The notes: generated by a model from the letters alone, not told the origin. Numbered from the stretch's first letter, positions 43,814 to 53,184 are shown. The stretch is DNA of 64,000 nucleotides from Mesobacillus jeotgali (GCF_002874535.1 NZ_CP025025.1:2589526-2653525), one strand, 5' to 3'. Translations and numbers: made by a program.

Positions 43814-44098
43814 TTATTTTAATATCATTGCTTTTTTAACGGCTATTTCTTTCAGTTCTTCAGCCAGTACTTCTAGTTCCCATGGACTGTCTGATTCAAT
43901 AAGGAGCTCGTTAGGTTTCAGGCTGATCTTGAAATAAGAATCATGGAAACCCCCACTGAACTCAATTTGCGCCTGGGATACTATGCAACGATGATCATGA
44001 TCCTCAATCCAGCATCCCTTAACCAACAATTCATGGATAACTTCGACATGAACATTTTCTCTAACAAGTTCCAACTCCACATGGCTTAAACCAGACAT
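43814..44098 (-). CDS. Hypothetical small protein
   Basis: A 94-aa soluble protein (MSGLSHVELELVRENVHVEV...). Predicted mixed alpha/beta with HDHRC and a hydrophobic C-terminal helix (LEVLAEELKEIAVKKAM). I do not recognise it. GGAGGAATTCTG precedes the ATG. Monocistronic. Confidence 0.72.
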   Translation of the reverse strand: MSGLSHVELELVRENVHVEVIHELLVKGCWIEDHDHRCIVSQAQIEFSGGFHDSYFKISLKPNELLIESDSPWELEVLAEELKEIAVKKAMILK

Positions 44099-44260
44099 CA
44101 GAATTCCTCCTTGTTACTAATTGTCGAAATATTCTTTTCATTAATAGTGTACGAGTTTATTTTTAAACAAGCAAGCATATTTCGACATTTTCTGGAAATA
44201 ACCTTCAGGACATAATGTGGCCACCGTATAATACAAACGAAATGAATGAATATTTTTTAC

Positions 44261-44290
44261 AAAAAAAAGAGACGGCAAGCGCCATCTCTT
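44261..44290 (-). terminator. Terminator of the rhodanese pair
   Basis: AGAGATGGC and GCCGTCTCT pair around GCTT, followed on the minus strand by T8. Confidence 0.88.
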
Positions 44291-44298
44291 CTGGGGTA

Positions 44299-44592
44299 TT
44301 ATTCAGTTGGACCCTGCCATGCCATCATGCCGCCTTGCATGTTGATTACATTATAGCCATAATACTCAAGGAATTGAGTGGATCTAGAGCTGCGTCCGCC
44401 TGAGCGGCAGACCATTACGTAGGTTTTGTTCTTGTCTAATTCATTCATCCTGAACTCCAGAAGTCCTAATGGAATATGGATTGCCCCCGGAATTTTCCCT
44501 TGTGCTACTTCACTTACTTCGCGAACATCTACAACTTCGAATTCATTTGAGCCCAGTCCGTTTTGTACTTCTGTTGGTGTCATCTGACGCAT
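44299..44592 (-). CDS. Rhodanese-like sulfurtransferase (cytosolic)
   Basis: A 97-aa single-domain rhodanese. The active-site loop VCRSGGRSS carries the persulfide-forming Cys (about 62); VVDVREVSEVAQGKIPGAIHIPLG is the conserved first half. No membrane segment. It lies 19 nt after a membrane-anchored rhodanese gene; both follow a CstR-type operator. Likely handles persulfides. Confidence 0.93.
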   Translation of the reverse strand: MRQMTPTEVQNGLGSNEFEVVDVREVSEVAQGKIPGAIHIPLGLLEFRMNELDKNKTYVMVCRSGGRSSRSTQFLEYYGYNVINMQGGMMAWQGPTE

Positions 44593-44611
44593 TTCAATTT
44601 CCTCCTCTATA

Positions 44612-44977
44612 TTACCAGGCGCTCATGCCGCCCTTTACATTAGTAACATTACTAAATCCTGCTTTTTTCAATAACTTGCTTGCCTGGCTGCTGCGCATGC
44701 CGCTCTGGCAAATAACGACTACATCTTTATCCTGTGAAAGTTCTCCTGTGCGGTTAGCCAGCTGTTGAAGCGGGATATTCTTGAATCCTTTGATGTGATT
44801 TCCTTTATATTCTCCTGGAGTCCTTACATCAACGTATTGCACTCCAGCTTTCTTTGATTTCATCATTTCACCCAGTTGTGCTGTCGTGATTTGATTTACT
44901 CCCTTTGTTGGAGCGAAACGGCTCCATAAGAAAGCCACAGCAAGAACGACAATTAATACATTAATTACAACATCCAT
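44612..44977 (-). CDS. Membrane-anchored rhodanese
   Basis: A 121-aa protein: one N-terminal membrane helix (VINVLIVVLAVAFLWS), then a rhodanese domain with catalytic Cys in ICQSGMRSS (about 96). The ATG at 44975-44977 has GAGGTG 8 nt upstream; a longer frame to 44998 is less likely. It is first of a two-gene unit behind the operator at 45045-45060. Confidence 0.92.
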   Translation of the reverse strand: MDVVINVLIVVLAVAFLWSRFAPTKGVNQITTAQLGEMMKSKKAGVQYVDVRTPGEYKGNHIKGFKNIPLQQLANRTGELSQDKDVVVICQSGMRSSQASKLLKKAGFSNVTNVKGGMSAW

Positions 44978-45044
44978 CCGTTTGCACCTCTTTATCATTT
45001 TTAGTTATTCATGATCTTGCAGGGGTGGAATCACTTCTTTCCAT

Positions 45045-45060
45045 ATACCCATACGGGTAT
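45045..45060. promoter_or_regulatory. CstR/CsoR-type operator 1
   Basis: ATACCCATACGGGTAT is a 16-bp inverted repeat (ATACCC/GGGTAT) of the CsoR/CstR operator type. It lies between cstR and the rhodanese pair, about 70 bp before the latter. Confidence 0.75.
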
Positions 45061-45101
45061 TTTAAGTGACAAAAAACACCTTGTCAAGAATAGAAATCAG
45101 A

Positions 45102-45365
45102 TTATTTTCTGCTCTTGACAAGTAATTCTACAGCATCATTTACAGCCTGTGAAGTTTCTCTGCCTTCTTGTAAATCGTTAATCAGGCATTGTTCAAGATT
45201 CTTGCTGACAACCAAAGCAATAGTACGGTCAACTGCAGAACGTATAGCAGATAATTGGGTAACGACCGACTTGCATTCTTCCTGTTCTTCAAGCAGCCGG
45301 ATGCTGCCCCTAACCTGTCCTTCGATTCTTTTCAAACGATTGACAATTTCCTTATTGTACTCCAC
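45102..45365 (-). CDS. cstR: CstR-like persulfide-sensing repressor
   Basis: An 87-aa all-helical CsoR/DUF156 protein. It has two Cys (EECKSVV, about 31; LEQCLI, about 60) but Asn rather than the copper-binding His four residues before the second Cys (KNLEQC), which points to the persulfide sensor CstR rather than copper-sensing CsoR. It starts 11 nt after a rhodanese-like gene. It probably represses both flanking units through the two palindromic operators. Confidence 0.88.
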   Translation of the reverse strand: MEYNKEIVNRLKRIEGQVRGSIRLLEEQEECKSVVTQLSAIRSAVDRTIALVVSKNLEQCLINDLQEGRETSQAVNDAVELLVKSRK

Positions 45366-45376
45366 CTTGCCACCTC

Positions 45377-45703
45377 CTATTGTGATGGACCAGTAATGGT
45401 ATATCCTTTAACATTATAACCATATTTTATAAGCAATCTTGCACCAAAGTTCTTTTCCAATTCATTGGAAGCAATGATGACAATATGCCTGTTCGGAATT
45501 TCTTTAATATATCGTTTCAAATATCCGCATGGAATATTGATTGCGCCATTAACTGGATTTTTTGCAGAATCCTGATAATCTCTGAGATCGACAAATACTG
45601 CATCCTGTTCATAATCTTTTACCGCTGGAAGATTTCTAACTGGAACATAGCGGTTGAAAACTAAGGTAACCAAAAGGAGACTGATGATTAAAGTTGTGAG
45701 CAA
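45377..45703 (-). CDS. Membrane-anchored rhodanese homolog lacking catalytic Cys
   Basis: A 108-aa protein with an N-terminal membrane helix (LIISLLLVTLVF) and a rhodanese fold (AVFVDLRDY...NPVNGAINIPCGYL). Where active rhodaneses have C(Q/R)SG, it reads IIASNELEK, so the catalytic Cys is absent. A remaining Cys (NIPCGYL) is elsewhere in the fold. It heads the cstR unit, behind operator 2, and may be a persulfide sensor or scaffold. Confidence 0.82.
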   Translation of the reverse strand: MLTTLIISLLLVTLVFNRYVPVRNLPAVKDYEQDAVFVDLRDYQDSAKNPVNGAINIPCGYLKRYIKEIPNRHIVIIASNELEKNFGARLLIKYGYNVKGYTITGPSQ

Positions 45704-45759
45704 CTACTCTTCACCTCTTGTTATTTCTTGTTCATTACTGAACTTACAATATAAATAAT

Positions 45760-45775
45760 ATACCATTAGGGGTAT
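45760..45775. promoter_or_regulatory. CstR/CsoR-type operator 2
   Basis: ATACCATTAGGGGTAT shares the ATACC...GGTAT arms with operator 1 and lies about 57 bp upstream of the rhodanese-like/cstR unit, consistent with autoregulation. Confidence 0.7.
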
Positions 45776-45883
45776 AAAATCAATAGTTAAAGATGTTATT
45801 TCTGACATTTTTATTAACACACAAAAAAAGAAGCAAGAGTACCTTCCTTCTTTCATAATTACATATCATATAAATGCCGGTAT

Positions 45884-46168
45884 TTACTTCCCTGCTTCAT
45901 CCAGGATTGCTTCAGCAAGTTCCATATGCAACTGTAACAATTTGATTTTACTCTCACTTGTCAAAGATGCTTCTAAAATTCTTTTTGTGGCAAGGTAGTA
46001 TTTTTCCATTAATGTCCTTCTTGCTCTTGGGTGGGAATTTTCATCCTTCAGATCCCTTTTTATAGCTTCTCTTAGAATGTCCTCTGGTGACTGGTCAAAT
46101 TGAAGTCTTCGATTGTTCCATATAGTCCTGTACTCATCTAGTATCTTTTCATAATCCATTGCTAGCAT
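45884..46168 (-). CDS. Hypothetical helical protein
   Basis: A 94-aa charged helical protein (YEKILDEYRTIWNNRRLQFDQSPEDILREAIKRD...). No motif I can name. GGAGG lies 7 nt before the ATG at 46168, so MLA- is kept. Monocistronic. Confidence 0.72.
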   Translation of the reverse strand: MLAMDYEKILDEYRTIWNNRRLQFDQSPEDILREAIKRDLKDENSHPRARRTLMEKYYLATKRILEASLTSESKIKLLQLHMELAEAILDEAGK

Positions 46169-46281
46169 CCTTATGCCTCCTGCAGTTAATTAACTAGGTA
46201 AAACCCTCACTAGTATATTTACATATTTTAAACAGACAATGCAAAAAATAAGTTAAATTACATTAAAGGAGAATAACTATT

Positions 46282-46521
46282 ATGAGCAAACCATATCGAT
46301 GCCCTAACTGTAAGACTAACAGGACAAGATTCAATATGATCTCCCAAGTACCGCAGCCTGTCAAATTAAATCCTCAATCAGGTGAAATAGTGGAGCAGTA
46401 TTCAAACGAACAGCTTGAGCCTTTTCATCTTCCATACAAAGGTCCTGAAATGAAAATCCAGTGCGCAGCCTGTGGATTGGTAGAGGATGAAAAAACCTTT
46501 GCCAAGTTTGGTGAAAGTTAA
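46282..46521 (+). CDS. Small zinc-ribbon protein
   Basis: A 79-aa protein with two Cys pairs, YRCPNCKTN at the start and IQCAACGLV near residue 61, a likely single zinc ribbon. The middle ([19 protein letters not shown]) looks disordered. Function unknown. AAAGGAGAATAACT precedes the ATG. Confidence 0.8.
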   Translation: MSKPYRCPNCKTNRTRFNMISQVPQPVKLNPQSGEIVEQYSNEQLEPFHLPYKGPEMKIQCAACGLVEDEKTFAKFGES

Positions 46522-46551
46522 GGTTCAATAGGAGCGGCATTCACAACATAC

Positions 46552-46580
46552 AAAAAGCTTGAGATTTCTCAAGCTTTTTT
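46552..46580. terminator. Bidirectional terminator
   Basis: AAAAAGCTTGAGA and TCTCAAGCTTTTT form a 13-bp stem, serving both convergent genes. Confidence 0.9.
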
Positions 46581-47415
46581 ATTTGCTTAACTTAATCCCA
46601 TTTTTCTCAAAGAAAGTTATTGAATCCACTCTCCATTGTTCATTCGGCATGAATCTTACCAGGATGACTTCACCGTTAAATGTCTTTCCGCCGATCCCTT
46701 TAAGCTGCAAATTAAGCTCAACTGGAACCGTAAGGCTCAACTGATCTCCCACATCCTCGGCAGGTAAAACTTCCATTCGCGAAATCCTGATATTCTCAAT
46801 TTTGGGCAGCACCTTTTCCCATTCAAGGTCTTGCAGTGAGATCAAGAAAACAATGTTACGGTCCTGCTGTTTTAATCCTGCGATATACGCGTTGACCAAA
46901 TCGTATGGGTCCGTATGTTCCAGGTATTTTTCGAGCTTTCCTGCTGACTTCAGAATCATAAGTTTATGGGATAGATCCATGAAGTTCGTCCTGTGGGTCG
47001 TGCTCCCATAAAAATGTATGCAAAAATGACCAGGAAAGTTATTTTTTAAGGCTCCGCCGCCATGTGGCATTCCATGCATCGAGGCTGCGATTTTCCCATC
47101 TTCCGAGATGACGATTATGGCCCTGCGCTTCCAGCTCCACTTCCCATTATATATCTTCTTCATGATTTCAGTATCTTTTGAAGTTAACGGCTGGACATCC
47201 GCATGGTTGCTTCCCGCCCTCCTTTGTACCCGAAATTTCAAACCTGTTTCCAAATCGACCACTGTGAACTTGCTGTACCTGGGCAGGATTTCATTAACCT
47301 CTTCCCACTGTGTCATCTTGATTGGGGTCTTTTTAGGAGACTTTTTGGCTTCTATGTCATTTCCAGTGAAAGCAAGAAAAACAATTATCATTATAATAAT
47401 TTTTATTGTTTGCAT
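46579..47415 (-). CDS. Exported protein of unknown function
   Basis: A 278-aa protein with a Sec signal peptide (residues 1 to about 22). The first mature part includes FTVVDLETGLKFRVQRRAG, HGMPHGGGALKNNFPGHFCIHFYG and HRTNFMDLSHKL: conserved-looking His and Cys residues that loosely recall an L,D-transpeptidase- or peptidase-like site. The C-terminal ~80 residues form a separate beta domain (LTVPVELNLQLKGIGG). I do not recognise the family and make no functional call. Confidence 0.75.
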   Translation of the reverse strand: MQTIKIIIMIIVFLAFTGNDIEAKKSPKKTPIKMTQWEEVNEILPRYSKFTVVDLETGLKFRVQRRAGSNHADVQPLTSKDTEIMKKIYNGKWSWKRRAIIVISEDGKIAASMHGMPHGGGALKNNFPGHFCIHFYGSTTHRTNFMDLSHKLMILKSAGKLEKYLEHTDPYDLVNAYIAGLKQQDRNIVFLISLQDLEWEKVLPKIENIRISRMEVLPAEDVGDQLSLTVPVELNLQLKGIGGKTFNGEVILVRFMPNEQWRVDSITFFEKNGIKLSK

Positions 47416-47538
47416 TTAAAATCATCTCTTTTTTTTCGGCTTAGATCATGGATTCAATCTACAGATTAGAATTATGCTTCATGAAAGTTTTTGCTTTTTT
47501 GCTTTTTACTATTCAGATGCTTCCACTTTTAAGCAAAC

Positions 47539-47560
47539 AAAAAACCCAGCAGAGCTGGGC
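47539..47560 (-). terminator. Terminator of the 59-aa protein gene
   Basis: GCCCAGC and GCTGGGT pair around TCT, followed by TTTTTTG on the minus strand. Confidence 0.88.
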
Positions 47561-47565
47561 ATAGT

Positions 47566-47745
47566 TTAATCATCATCATGGTTTTCTACATATTCCCTCG
47601 CTTTGTCAATCGCAATCGGGATTGCTTTTCCATCATCATAATGTTCTTCCTCAACAAGCGCGTTTGCTATCTCAATAGCTTTCTCGCGGACATCAGGGTC
47701 AAGGTTCTTCATTGAGGCTGGATAATCATTCTTTGTCCAAGGCAT
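47566..47745 (-). CDS. Small YdaT-like protein (59 aa)
   Basis: Starts MPWTKNDYPASMKNLDPDVR and ends YVENHDDD. The 'MPWTKNDYP.SMKNL' start and ~60-aa size match a widespread family of small Bacillus proteins (YdaT-like) of unknown function. AAAGGATGATTTAA precedes the ATG at 47743-47745, and a terminator follows. Confidence 0.8.
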   Translation of the reverse strand: MPWTKNDYPASMKNLDPDVREKAIEIANALVEEEHYDDGKAIPIAIDKAREYVENHDDD

Positions 47746-47810
47746 TTAAATCATCCTTTCCATCGAAGATATACCTTTTTTACCCCATGTCCTGCAACCT
47801 TAAAACTGAC

Positions 47811-48725
47811 TTACTTTTCCAGTTCCTTCAGCTGCTGTCCAAGCTGGGGCCAATCAGTTACCTGGCCGATGAAAACGAGATTGAGAGGCATTTTCATATA
47901 TTCCTTCATATATAATGGCATCCCATACGAATACTGGAACAGGTCCGGATATTGAGAATGGTCAAATAATACATATCCTTTTATCCGGTATACGGAATCC
48001 GGCAGCGCCCTTAAAAAATCTTCAAAACCTCTCTGGCTGACAGCACCCTGGAATTGATGCACAAAAGTGCTTAGTCTTAGATCTGCCTGAACATGTGCCC
48101 CAGAACTTTTAGCTTTATCGGTATATGCCAAACCCTCCAAAAGCTTAATTGGCACTTTTGAATAGGTGCTCAAAATACATTTCGCTTGAGAATTTAGGCC
48201 TTGAATGTCCATGCTGATTTTTGCCTGCTCTGATTCATTGAGCAAATCTGATTTATTGACGATGATAAGGTCAGCATGCTTCACTTGCTCAATCAAAAGC
48301 TGATGGACTTGGGGGTCTAAAGACTGTCTATTGAGCCACTGTAGGCCATCTACAGTCGTAATGATTCCTTTGATCGCAAGCTTGTCTGCAAACAATGGAG
48401 AAAGGACGGCATCCAAAACTTCTACAGGATGAGCTGCACCAGTGGTCTCTATGTAAATGGCATCCAGATCGTGATCAAATAACAATCCTTGAAGCTGGGA
48501 TTCAAGCTTGTCCTGGATCGTACAGCAAATACACCCTCCAAGAAGCTCTTTTAAAGGAACATCTGTGTCAACGGCATCTGAATCGATCGAAACACTGCCT
48601 AGCTCGTTCATCATAACTGCAATGTTCCGGCCGCTATTTTTTTCATGTTGTAAAATTTGTTTAAGTAATGTCGTTTTGCCTGTTCCCAGGAAACCGGACA
48701 AAATATAAACCTCTGCTTTTTTCAT
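47811..48725 (-). CDS. COG0523 (CobW/P47K) GTPase metallochaperone
   Basis: A 304-aa G3E GTPase. Walker A GFLGTGKTTLLK (about residues 10-21), the metal-binding GGCICC motif (CxCC, about 64-69), ETTGAAHP, and NKSD (base recognition) are present. The C-terminal half is the CobW-C domain. Such proteins deliver zinc or other metals to target enzymes. No Zur box is evident upstream. Monocistronic. Confidence 0.93.
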   Translation of the reverse strand: MKKAEVYILSGFLGTGKTTLLKQILQHEKNSGRNIAVMMNELGSVSIDSDAVDTDVPLKELLGGCICCTIQDKLESQLQGLLFDHDLDAIYIETTGAAHPVEVLDAVLSPLFADKLAIKGIITTVDGLQWLNRQSLDPQVHQLLIEQVKHADLIIVNKSDLLNESEQAKISMDIQGLNSQAKCILSTYSKVPIKLLEGLAYTDKAKSSGAHVQADLRLSTFVHQFQGAVSQRGFEDFLRALPDSVYRIKGYVLFDHSQYPDLFQYSYGMPLYMKEYMKMPLNLVFIGQVTDWPQLGQQLKELEK

Positions 48726-48756
48726 GTTCTCATCACCTTATTTTTTCTAAGTAATA

Positions 48757-48789
48757 TTGAAAATCTCCAGCAAAAGCTGGAGATTCTTT
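48757..48789 (-). terminator. Terminator of ctpB
   Basis: AATCTCCAGC and GCTGGAGATT pair around a 3-5-nt loop, with T-rich flanks, right after the ctpB stop. Confidence 0.87.
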
Positions 48790-50292
48790 TTATTTATTCA
48801 TTTCCTGCTTTAACACTTCTATTGCTTTCTGAATTTGTGGATCGTCATTCTTAATCTGTTCGCGCAGAGCATTCATTAATTCGATAGTTGAGCTTCCTTT
48901 AAGAATACCTGTTTCTTCAAGCTCTTTTGACTTTTGGAATGCGATGACAGCTTCCTTTGTCTTTTCATCATAGAAACCATCCTCACGGCCTGGTTCAAAC
49001 CCTAGAGCTTTCAGCATCTTTTGTGCAGCCCTGACTTGTTCAGAAGCTGTTGATACCTTCAATTCAGTTTCCGGATCAATGAAAGGCAGTGAAGCATATT
49101 CAGGCATTGAGACTTCATGATCCGGCTTAATGCCTTTCTTATGAATCCAATTGCCTTTAGGCGTCAACCATTTTTCTGTCGTGAACTTCATATTCGATCC
49201 GTCTGAGAAATCCTCAGCTCGCTGGACTGTGCCTTTGCCGAATGACTTTTCTCCCACAAGAGGTACTCCGGCTGATTCACTGACTGCTCCTGCAAGGATT
49301 TCGGATGCACTCGCACTCCCCTTATCAATGATGACAACTAAAGGAAGGTTATTATTATTTTCGTTCTCTGATGCATATTTCTCTACATTGCCTTCACGGT
49401 CTTCAACCTGGAAGAGTATTTCCCCCTCAGGCACAAAGAGACTGGAGATTTTGATTGCCTGATCCAGGAGTCCACCTGGATTTTGGCGAAGATCCAGTAC
49501 GAGGCCTTTCATTCCTTGTTTCTGGAGATCATTCAAAATATTTACTAGCTCATTTGCAGTGTTTTGCGAGAAATTGGTTATCTGGACTTTTGCAATTCCT
49601 CCGTCCATCATTTCACCATAAACCGTTTCAATCGGTATCGTGTCACGGGTTATTGTGACATCAACCGGTTTTTCTCCACCCTGGCGAAGAATTGACAGCT
49701 TTACGTCCGTACCTTTTTCTCCTCTAATAAGAGCCACCGCTTCAGTCGTACTCATGCCTTGAAGGCTTTTTCCATCAACTGACATAATTTTATCCTCTGG
49801 TTGAAGGCCTGCTTTTTCTGCAGGAGAACCCTTCAATGGAGTGACAATAAATATGAAACCATCTCTCTCCTGAATTTCTGCTCCAATTCCCTCAAATGAA
49901 GACGACAAGCTCTGATGGAAATTCTTTGCATCTTCCTGGCTCATATAATCGGAATATGGATCGTCCAATGATTCAAGCATTCCATCTATCGCACCATTTA
50001 TTAGCTTTTCCTGATCAACTTCCTGGAAATAGTCATTTTTCAAAGTATCATATGCGTCGTATAGCTTTGCAAATTCTTCTCTCTCTCTAATTACCTGCAC
50101 TGCCGGCTTGTCTTCGCCGAAAGCAAGCGCAAAGGTAGTGATTCCCGCTGTTAAAAAGACTAGAAAAAACAACAGCATTGCAAAGTGGAACTTCTTTATC
50201 CGAAGAAAACTATTTTTAGCCTCAGCTTCTGCTGTCTTTTCTTGACCCTTTAGATCATCTTTGTTTTCTTCATTCATATTTTGCTGATCCAA
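48790..50292 (-). CDS. ctpB: S41 carboxy-terminal processing protease (CtpA/CtpB)
   Basis: A 500-aa membrane-anchored protease. A cytosolic N-terminus (~30 aa), one TM (about 32-55), a PDZ domain (GIGAEIQERDGF...ALIRGEKGT), the S41 core with catalytic Ser in DKGSASASEILAG (about 315) and Lys in EKSFGKGTVQ (about 340), then a peptidoglycan-binding domain (from about 410, VRAAQKMLKALGF...). This domain order matches Bacillus CtpA/CtpB; CtpB cleaves SpoIVFA in the sigma-K pathway. Which paralog this is cannot be settled here. Confidence 0.93.
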   Translation of the reverse strand: MDQQNMNEENKDDLKGQEKTAEAEAKNSFLRIKKFHFAMLLFFLVFLTAGITTFALAFGEDKPAVQVIREREEFAKLYDAYDTLKNDYFQEVDQEKLINGAIDGMLESLDDPYSDYMSQEDAKNFHQSLSSSFEGIGAEIQERDGFIFIVTPLKGSPAEKAGLQPEDKIMSVDGKSLQGMSTTEAVALIRGEKGTDVKLSILRQGGEKPVDVTITRDTIPIETVYGEMMDGGIAKVQITNFSQNTANELVNILNDLQKQGMKGLVLDLRQNPGGLLDQAIKISSLFVPEGEILFQVEDREGNVEKYASENENNNNLPLVVIIDKGSASASEILAGAVSESAGVPLVGEKSFGKGTVQRAEDFSDGSNMKFTTEKWLTPKGNWIHKKGIKPDHEVSMPEYASLPFIDPETELKVSTASEQVRAAQKMLKALGFEPGREDGFYDEKTKEAVIAFQKSKELEETGILKGSSTIELMNALREQIKNDDPQIQKAIEVLKQEMNK

Positions 50293-50429
50293 CCCTTTTC
50301 ACCACTTTCCAATCAAGCTTAAAATCCTTAATGATTAGGATAACATTTTTACTGAAAAATTAACAGAAAAATAGGTAATCGCCAATAATCTAGAATCCAA
50401 AGGCCTAAGTGCTTGCCAATTCTAGATGT

Positions 50430-50469
50430 AATGAAAAAAGCAGCGGTCAGAAAACCGCTGCTTTTCATT
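50430..50469 (-). terminator. Terminator of copZ
   Basis: GCAGCGGT and ACCGCTGC form the core of a long stem extended by A-T pairs, followed by T-rich sequence. Confidence 0.88.
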
Positions 50470-50470
50470 A

Positions 50471-50677
50471 CTATTCTACATCGTAGCCTTGATCTTCTAC
50501 TGCTTCCTTCATTTTGCTCACTTCTGCTTTTGAAGCATCATATTCTACTTCAGCTTTTCCTTCTGAAAGGGAAACGACGACGCTAGCCACTCCGTCTACT
50601 CCCATCAAAGCGTTCTTAACTGCCTTTTCGCAGTGTCCGCAAGTCATTCCTGATACATTTAAAGTTGTTTTTTCCAT
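50471..50677 (-). CDS. copZ: Copper chaperone CopZ
   Basis: A 68-aa HMA protein that carries Cu(I) to CopA. The metal site is GMTCGHC (about residues 10-16); length and fold match Bacillus CopZ. It starts 27 nt after copA in the same operon, so both follow the operator at 53150-53167. Confidence 0.96.
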   Translation of the reverse strand: MEKTTLNVSGMTCGHCEKAVKNALMGVDGVASVVVSLSEGKAEVEYDASKAEVSKMKEAVEDQGYDVE

Positions 50678-50704
50678 TTAAAATCTTCCTCTCTATTTTA
50701 AAAT

Positions 50705-53104
50705 TTATAACTTAATCCGCTTCAAACGAAGGGAATTAGTCACTACAGAAACCGAACTGAATGCCATAGCTGCACCTGCTACCCATGGAGCCAGGAGGCC
50801 AATGGCTGCAATAGGGATTCCCGCTGAGTTGTATGCGAGAGCCCAGAACAAGTTTTGGCGGATGTTTTGCATCGTTTTTTTACTTAATGAGATTGCTTTA
50901 GGAATCAGGGTCAATTCCCCGCCAAGAATGGTGACGTCCGCAGCTTCGATGGCAACATCCGTTCCAGTTCCGATGGCAATCCCAATGTCAGCAAGGGCAA
51001 GTGCAGGCGCGTCATTGATGCCGTCTCCGACCATCGCGACTTTTTTGCCTTTTAACTGAAGTTCTTTTACATGGTTCGCTTTTTCTTCAGGGAGGACTTC
51101 TGCTATTACATTGTCTACCCCAACCTGGGCTGCAATTGCTTTGGCAGTGCGCGTATTGTCACCAGTAAGCATATACACTTCAATACCCATGGATTTGAGC
51201 TCTTCAATCGCAGTTTTTGCTGTTTCTTTAACAGTATCGGCAACAGCGACGATTCCGCTCAATTTATTATTGATTGCAATCATCATGGCTGTCTTGCCTT
51301 CAGTCTCCAATTTTTCCAATCGATCTTCATATTGTGCGAATTCGATACCCTCTTTACCCATCAGCTTTCTGGTTCCAACAAATACTTTCTCACCGTTGAT
51401 GGTTGCTTCAATTCCGTGGCCAGGTATTGCAGCGAATTCATCCATAGGTAATAATTCTATATTTTTTGCGTTACCGTATTCCACAATGGCTTCAGCAAGA
51501 GGATGCTCAGATGCTTTTTCAGCAGATACCAAATATTTAAGGACCTTTTCCTCGTCACCGAAAACTTCAAGATCAGTTACGCTTGGTTTCCCTTTAGTAA
51601 TTGTACCCGTTTTATCAAGAACAATAGCATTGATTTTGTGAGTAGCTTCTAAGTGCTCTCCGCCCTTAAAAAGAATCCCATTTTCTGCGCCTTTTCCCGT
51701 ACCAACCATGATGGAGGTTGGTGTTGCGAGACCAAGTGCGCAAGGGCAGGCAATAACGAGCACAGCAATGGCTGTTTCAAGGGCTGATGCAAAGTCGCCA
51801 GGTGTGATGACAAAGTACCAGACAAGGAATGTAACGATTGCGATAGCGACAACAATCGGAACAAAAATTCCGGAAATCTGATCGGCCACACGCTGGATTG
51901 GCGCTTTGCTTCCCTGAGCGTCCTCAACCACTTTAATAATTCCTGCAAGAGCCGTATCCTTGCCAACCTTTGTTGCAGTCATCGTCAAAGTGCCATTCTT
52001 ATTGATTGTAGCACCGATTAAAGAATCGCCAGCTGTTTTTTCAACCGGGATTGATTCCCCGGTGATCATCGCTTCATCAACAGCTGATTGGCCGGATACG
52101 ACCTTTCCATCGACCGGAATCTTCTCACCTGGTTTGACAATAATTGTGTCATTTACTTTTACTTCTTCAATCGGAATTTTAAACTCCTCACCATCCCGAA
52201 TGACAGTCGCTTCTTTAGCTTGAAGGCTTAGAAGCTTAGAGATTGCTTCAGTTGTGCGTCCTTTGGCTAGTGACTCGAACAATTTTCCAACAAGAATCAA
52301 AGTAATCAGGACTGCACTTGTTTCAAAATACAAATGCGGCATATAACCTGGATTTCCAATTGTTTTAATAGCTTCTGCCAGACTATAGAAATACGCAGCC
52401 GATGTACCAAGAGCTACCAGGACATCCATATTCGCACTCTTGTTCTTGAGCGACTTATAGGCACCCACATAAAATTGCCCGCCAATCCAGAATTGTACTG
52501 GTGTTGCCAATAGAAGCTGGAACCACGGATTCATCAACAGATGTGGCATCGGCAATCCCGTATCCCATGGAGCATGGCCGATCATTGTATATAGAAGCGG
52601 AAGTGATAAAAGGATTGATATAAATAGCTTCCGTTTCTTTGCATTGATTTCTTCTTCTTTTTGCTGAGCCTTTGCTTCCCGCTGGACTTTTTCCTTTGCA
52701 TCATAGCCCAGATCCTGTATTTTGGAAATGATTTTATCAGCTGTCAGGACAGCACTGTTAAATTCAACAGATGCGGATTCGGTTGCAAGGTTGACGGTAG
52801 CTGACTCCATTCCGTCCATTTTGTTAAGAACCTTTTCAATCCTTGTTGAACAAGCTGCACAAGTCATACCGAAAACATCCAGATCCATTTTTTCGTTTCT
52901 GACACCGTACCCCAGGTCGTTGATTTTATTGAATATATCGTCTGGTTTAATTTTTTCTGATTCATAAGTGACTGAGGCATTTTCCATCGCCAGGTTCACT
53001 GTTGCTTCTACGCCATCCATTTTGTTAAGGACTTTCTCAATCCTTGTGGAACAGGAGGCACAAGTCATACCAGTGATGTCGACAGTCATTTGTTCTTTCA
53101 TCAT
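50705..53104 (-). CDS. copA: Copper-exporting P1B-type ATPase
   Basis: A 799-aa ATPase: two N-terminal HMA domains (GMTCASC about 12-17; GMTCAAC about 79-84), eight TM helices, the membrane CPC motif (ACPCALGLA), phosphorylation site [11 protein letters not shown] motif (SEHPLAEA) and [10 protein letters not shown]. All are intact, giving a functional Cu(I) exporter. GGGGTG precedes tandem ATGs at 53104/53101. First gene of copA-copZ. Confidence 0.97.
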   Translation of the reverse strand: MMKEQMTVDITGMTCASCSTRIEKVLNKMDGVEATVNLAMENASVTYESEKIKPDDIFNKINDLGYGVRNEKMDLDVFGMTCAACSTRIEKVLNKMDGMESATVNLATESASVEFNSAVLTADKIISKIQDLGYDAKEKVQREAKAQQKEEEINAKKRKLFISILLSLPLLYTMIGHAPWDTGLPMPHLLMNPWFQLLLATPVQFWIGGQFYVGAYKSLKNKSANMDVLVALGTSAAYFYSLAEAIKTIGNPGYMPHLYFETSAVLITLILVGKLFESLAKGRTTEAISKLLSLQAKEATVIRDGEEFKIPIEEVKVNDTIIVKPGEKIPVDGKVVSGQSAVDEAMITGESIPVEKTAGDSLIGATINKNGTLTMTATKVGKDTALAGIIKVVEDAQGSKAPIQRVADQISGIFVPIVVAIAIVTFLVWYFVITPGDFASALETAIAVLVIACPCALGLATPTSIMVGTGKGAENGILFKGGEHLEATHKINAIVLDKTGTITKGKPSVTDLEVFGDEEKVLKYLVSAEKASEHPLAEAIVEYGNAKNIELLPMDEFAAIPGHGIEATINGEKVFVGTRKLMGKEGIEFAQYEDRLEKLETEGKTAMMIAINNKLSGIVAVADTVKETAKTAIEELKSMGIEVYMLTGDNTRTAKAIAAQVGVDNVIAEVLPEEKANHVKELQLKGKKVAMVGDGINDAPALALADIGIAIGTGTDVAIEAADVTILGGELTLIPKAISLSKKTMQNIRQNLFWALAYNSAGIPIAAIGLLAPWVAGAAMAFSSVSVVTNSLRLKRIKL

Positions 53105-53149
53105 CTACACCCCGTTTCAATCGAAAATTTCATTTCCTCTTCACTAATT

Positions 53150-53184
53150 ACTATACCCCTGTATAGTATATTTAGCAACCGTAA
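53150..53184 (-). promoter_or_regulatory. copA promoter with palindromic copper operator
   Basis: ACTATACCCCTGTATAGT (53150-53167) is a perfect palindrome of 7-bp arms around CCCT. On the minus strand TTGCTA, a 17-bp spacer and TATAGT form a promoter whose -10 and spacer lie within it. This is the layout expected for a CsoR-type repressor; no csoR gene is in the window. Confidence 0.7.

Noticed and set aside
48726-48756. Zur box upstream of the COG0523 GTPase
   Set aside because: No sequence close to the Zur consensus was found, so zinc control is not claimed.
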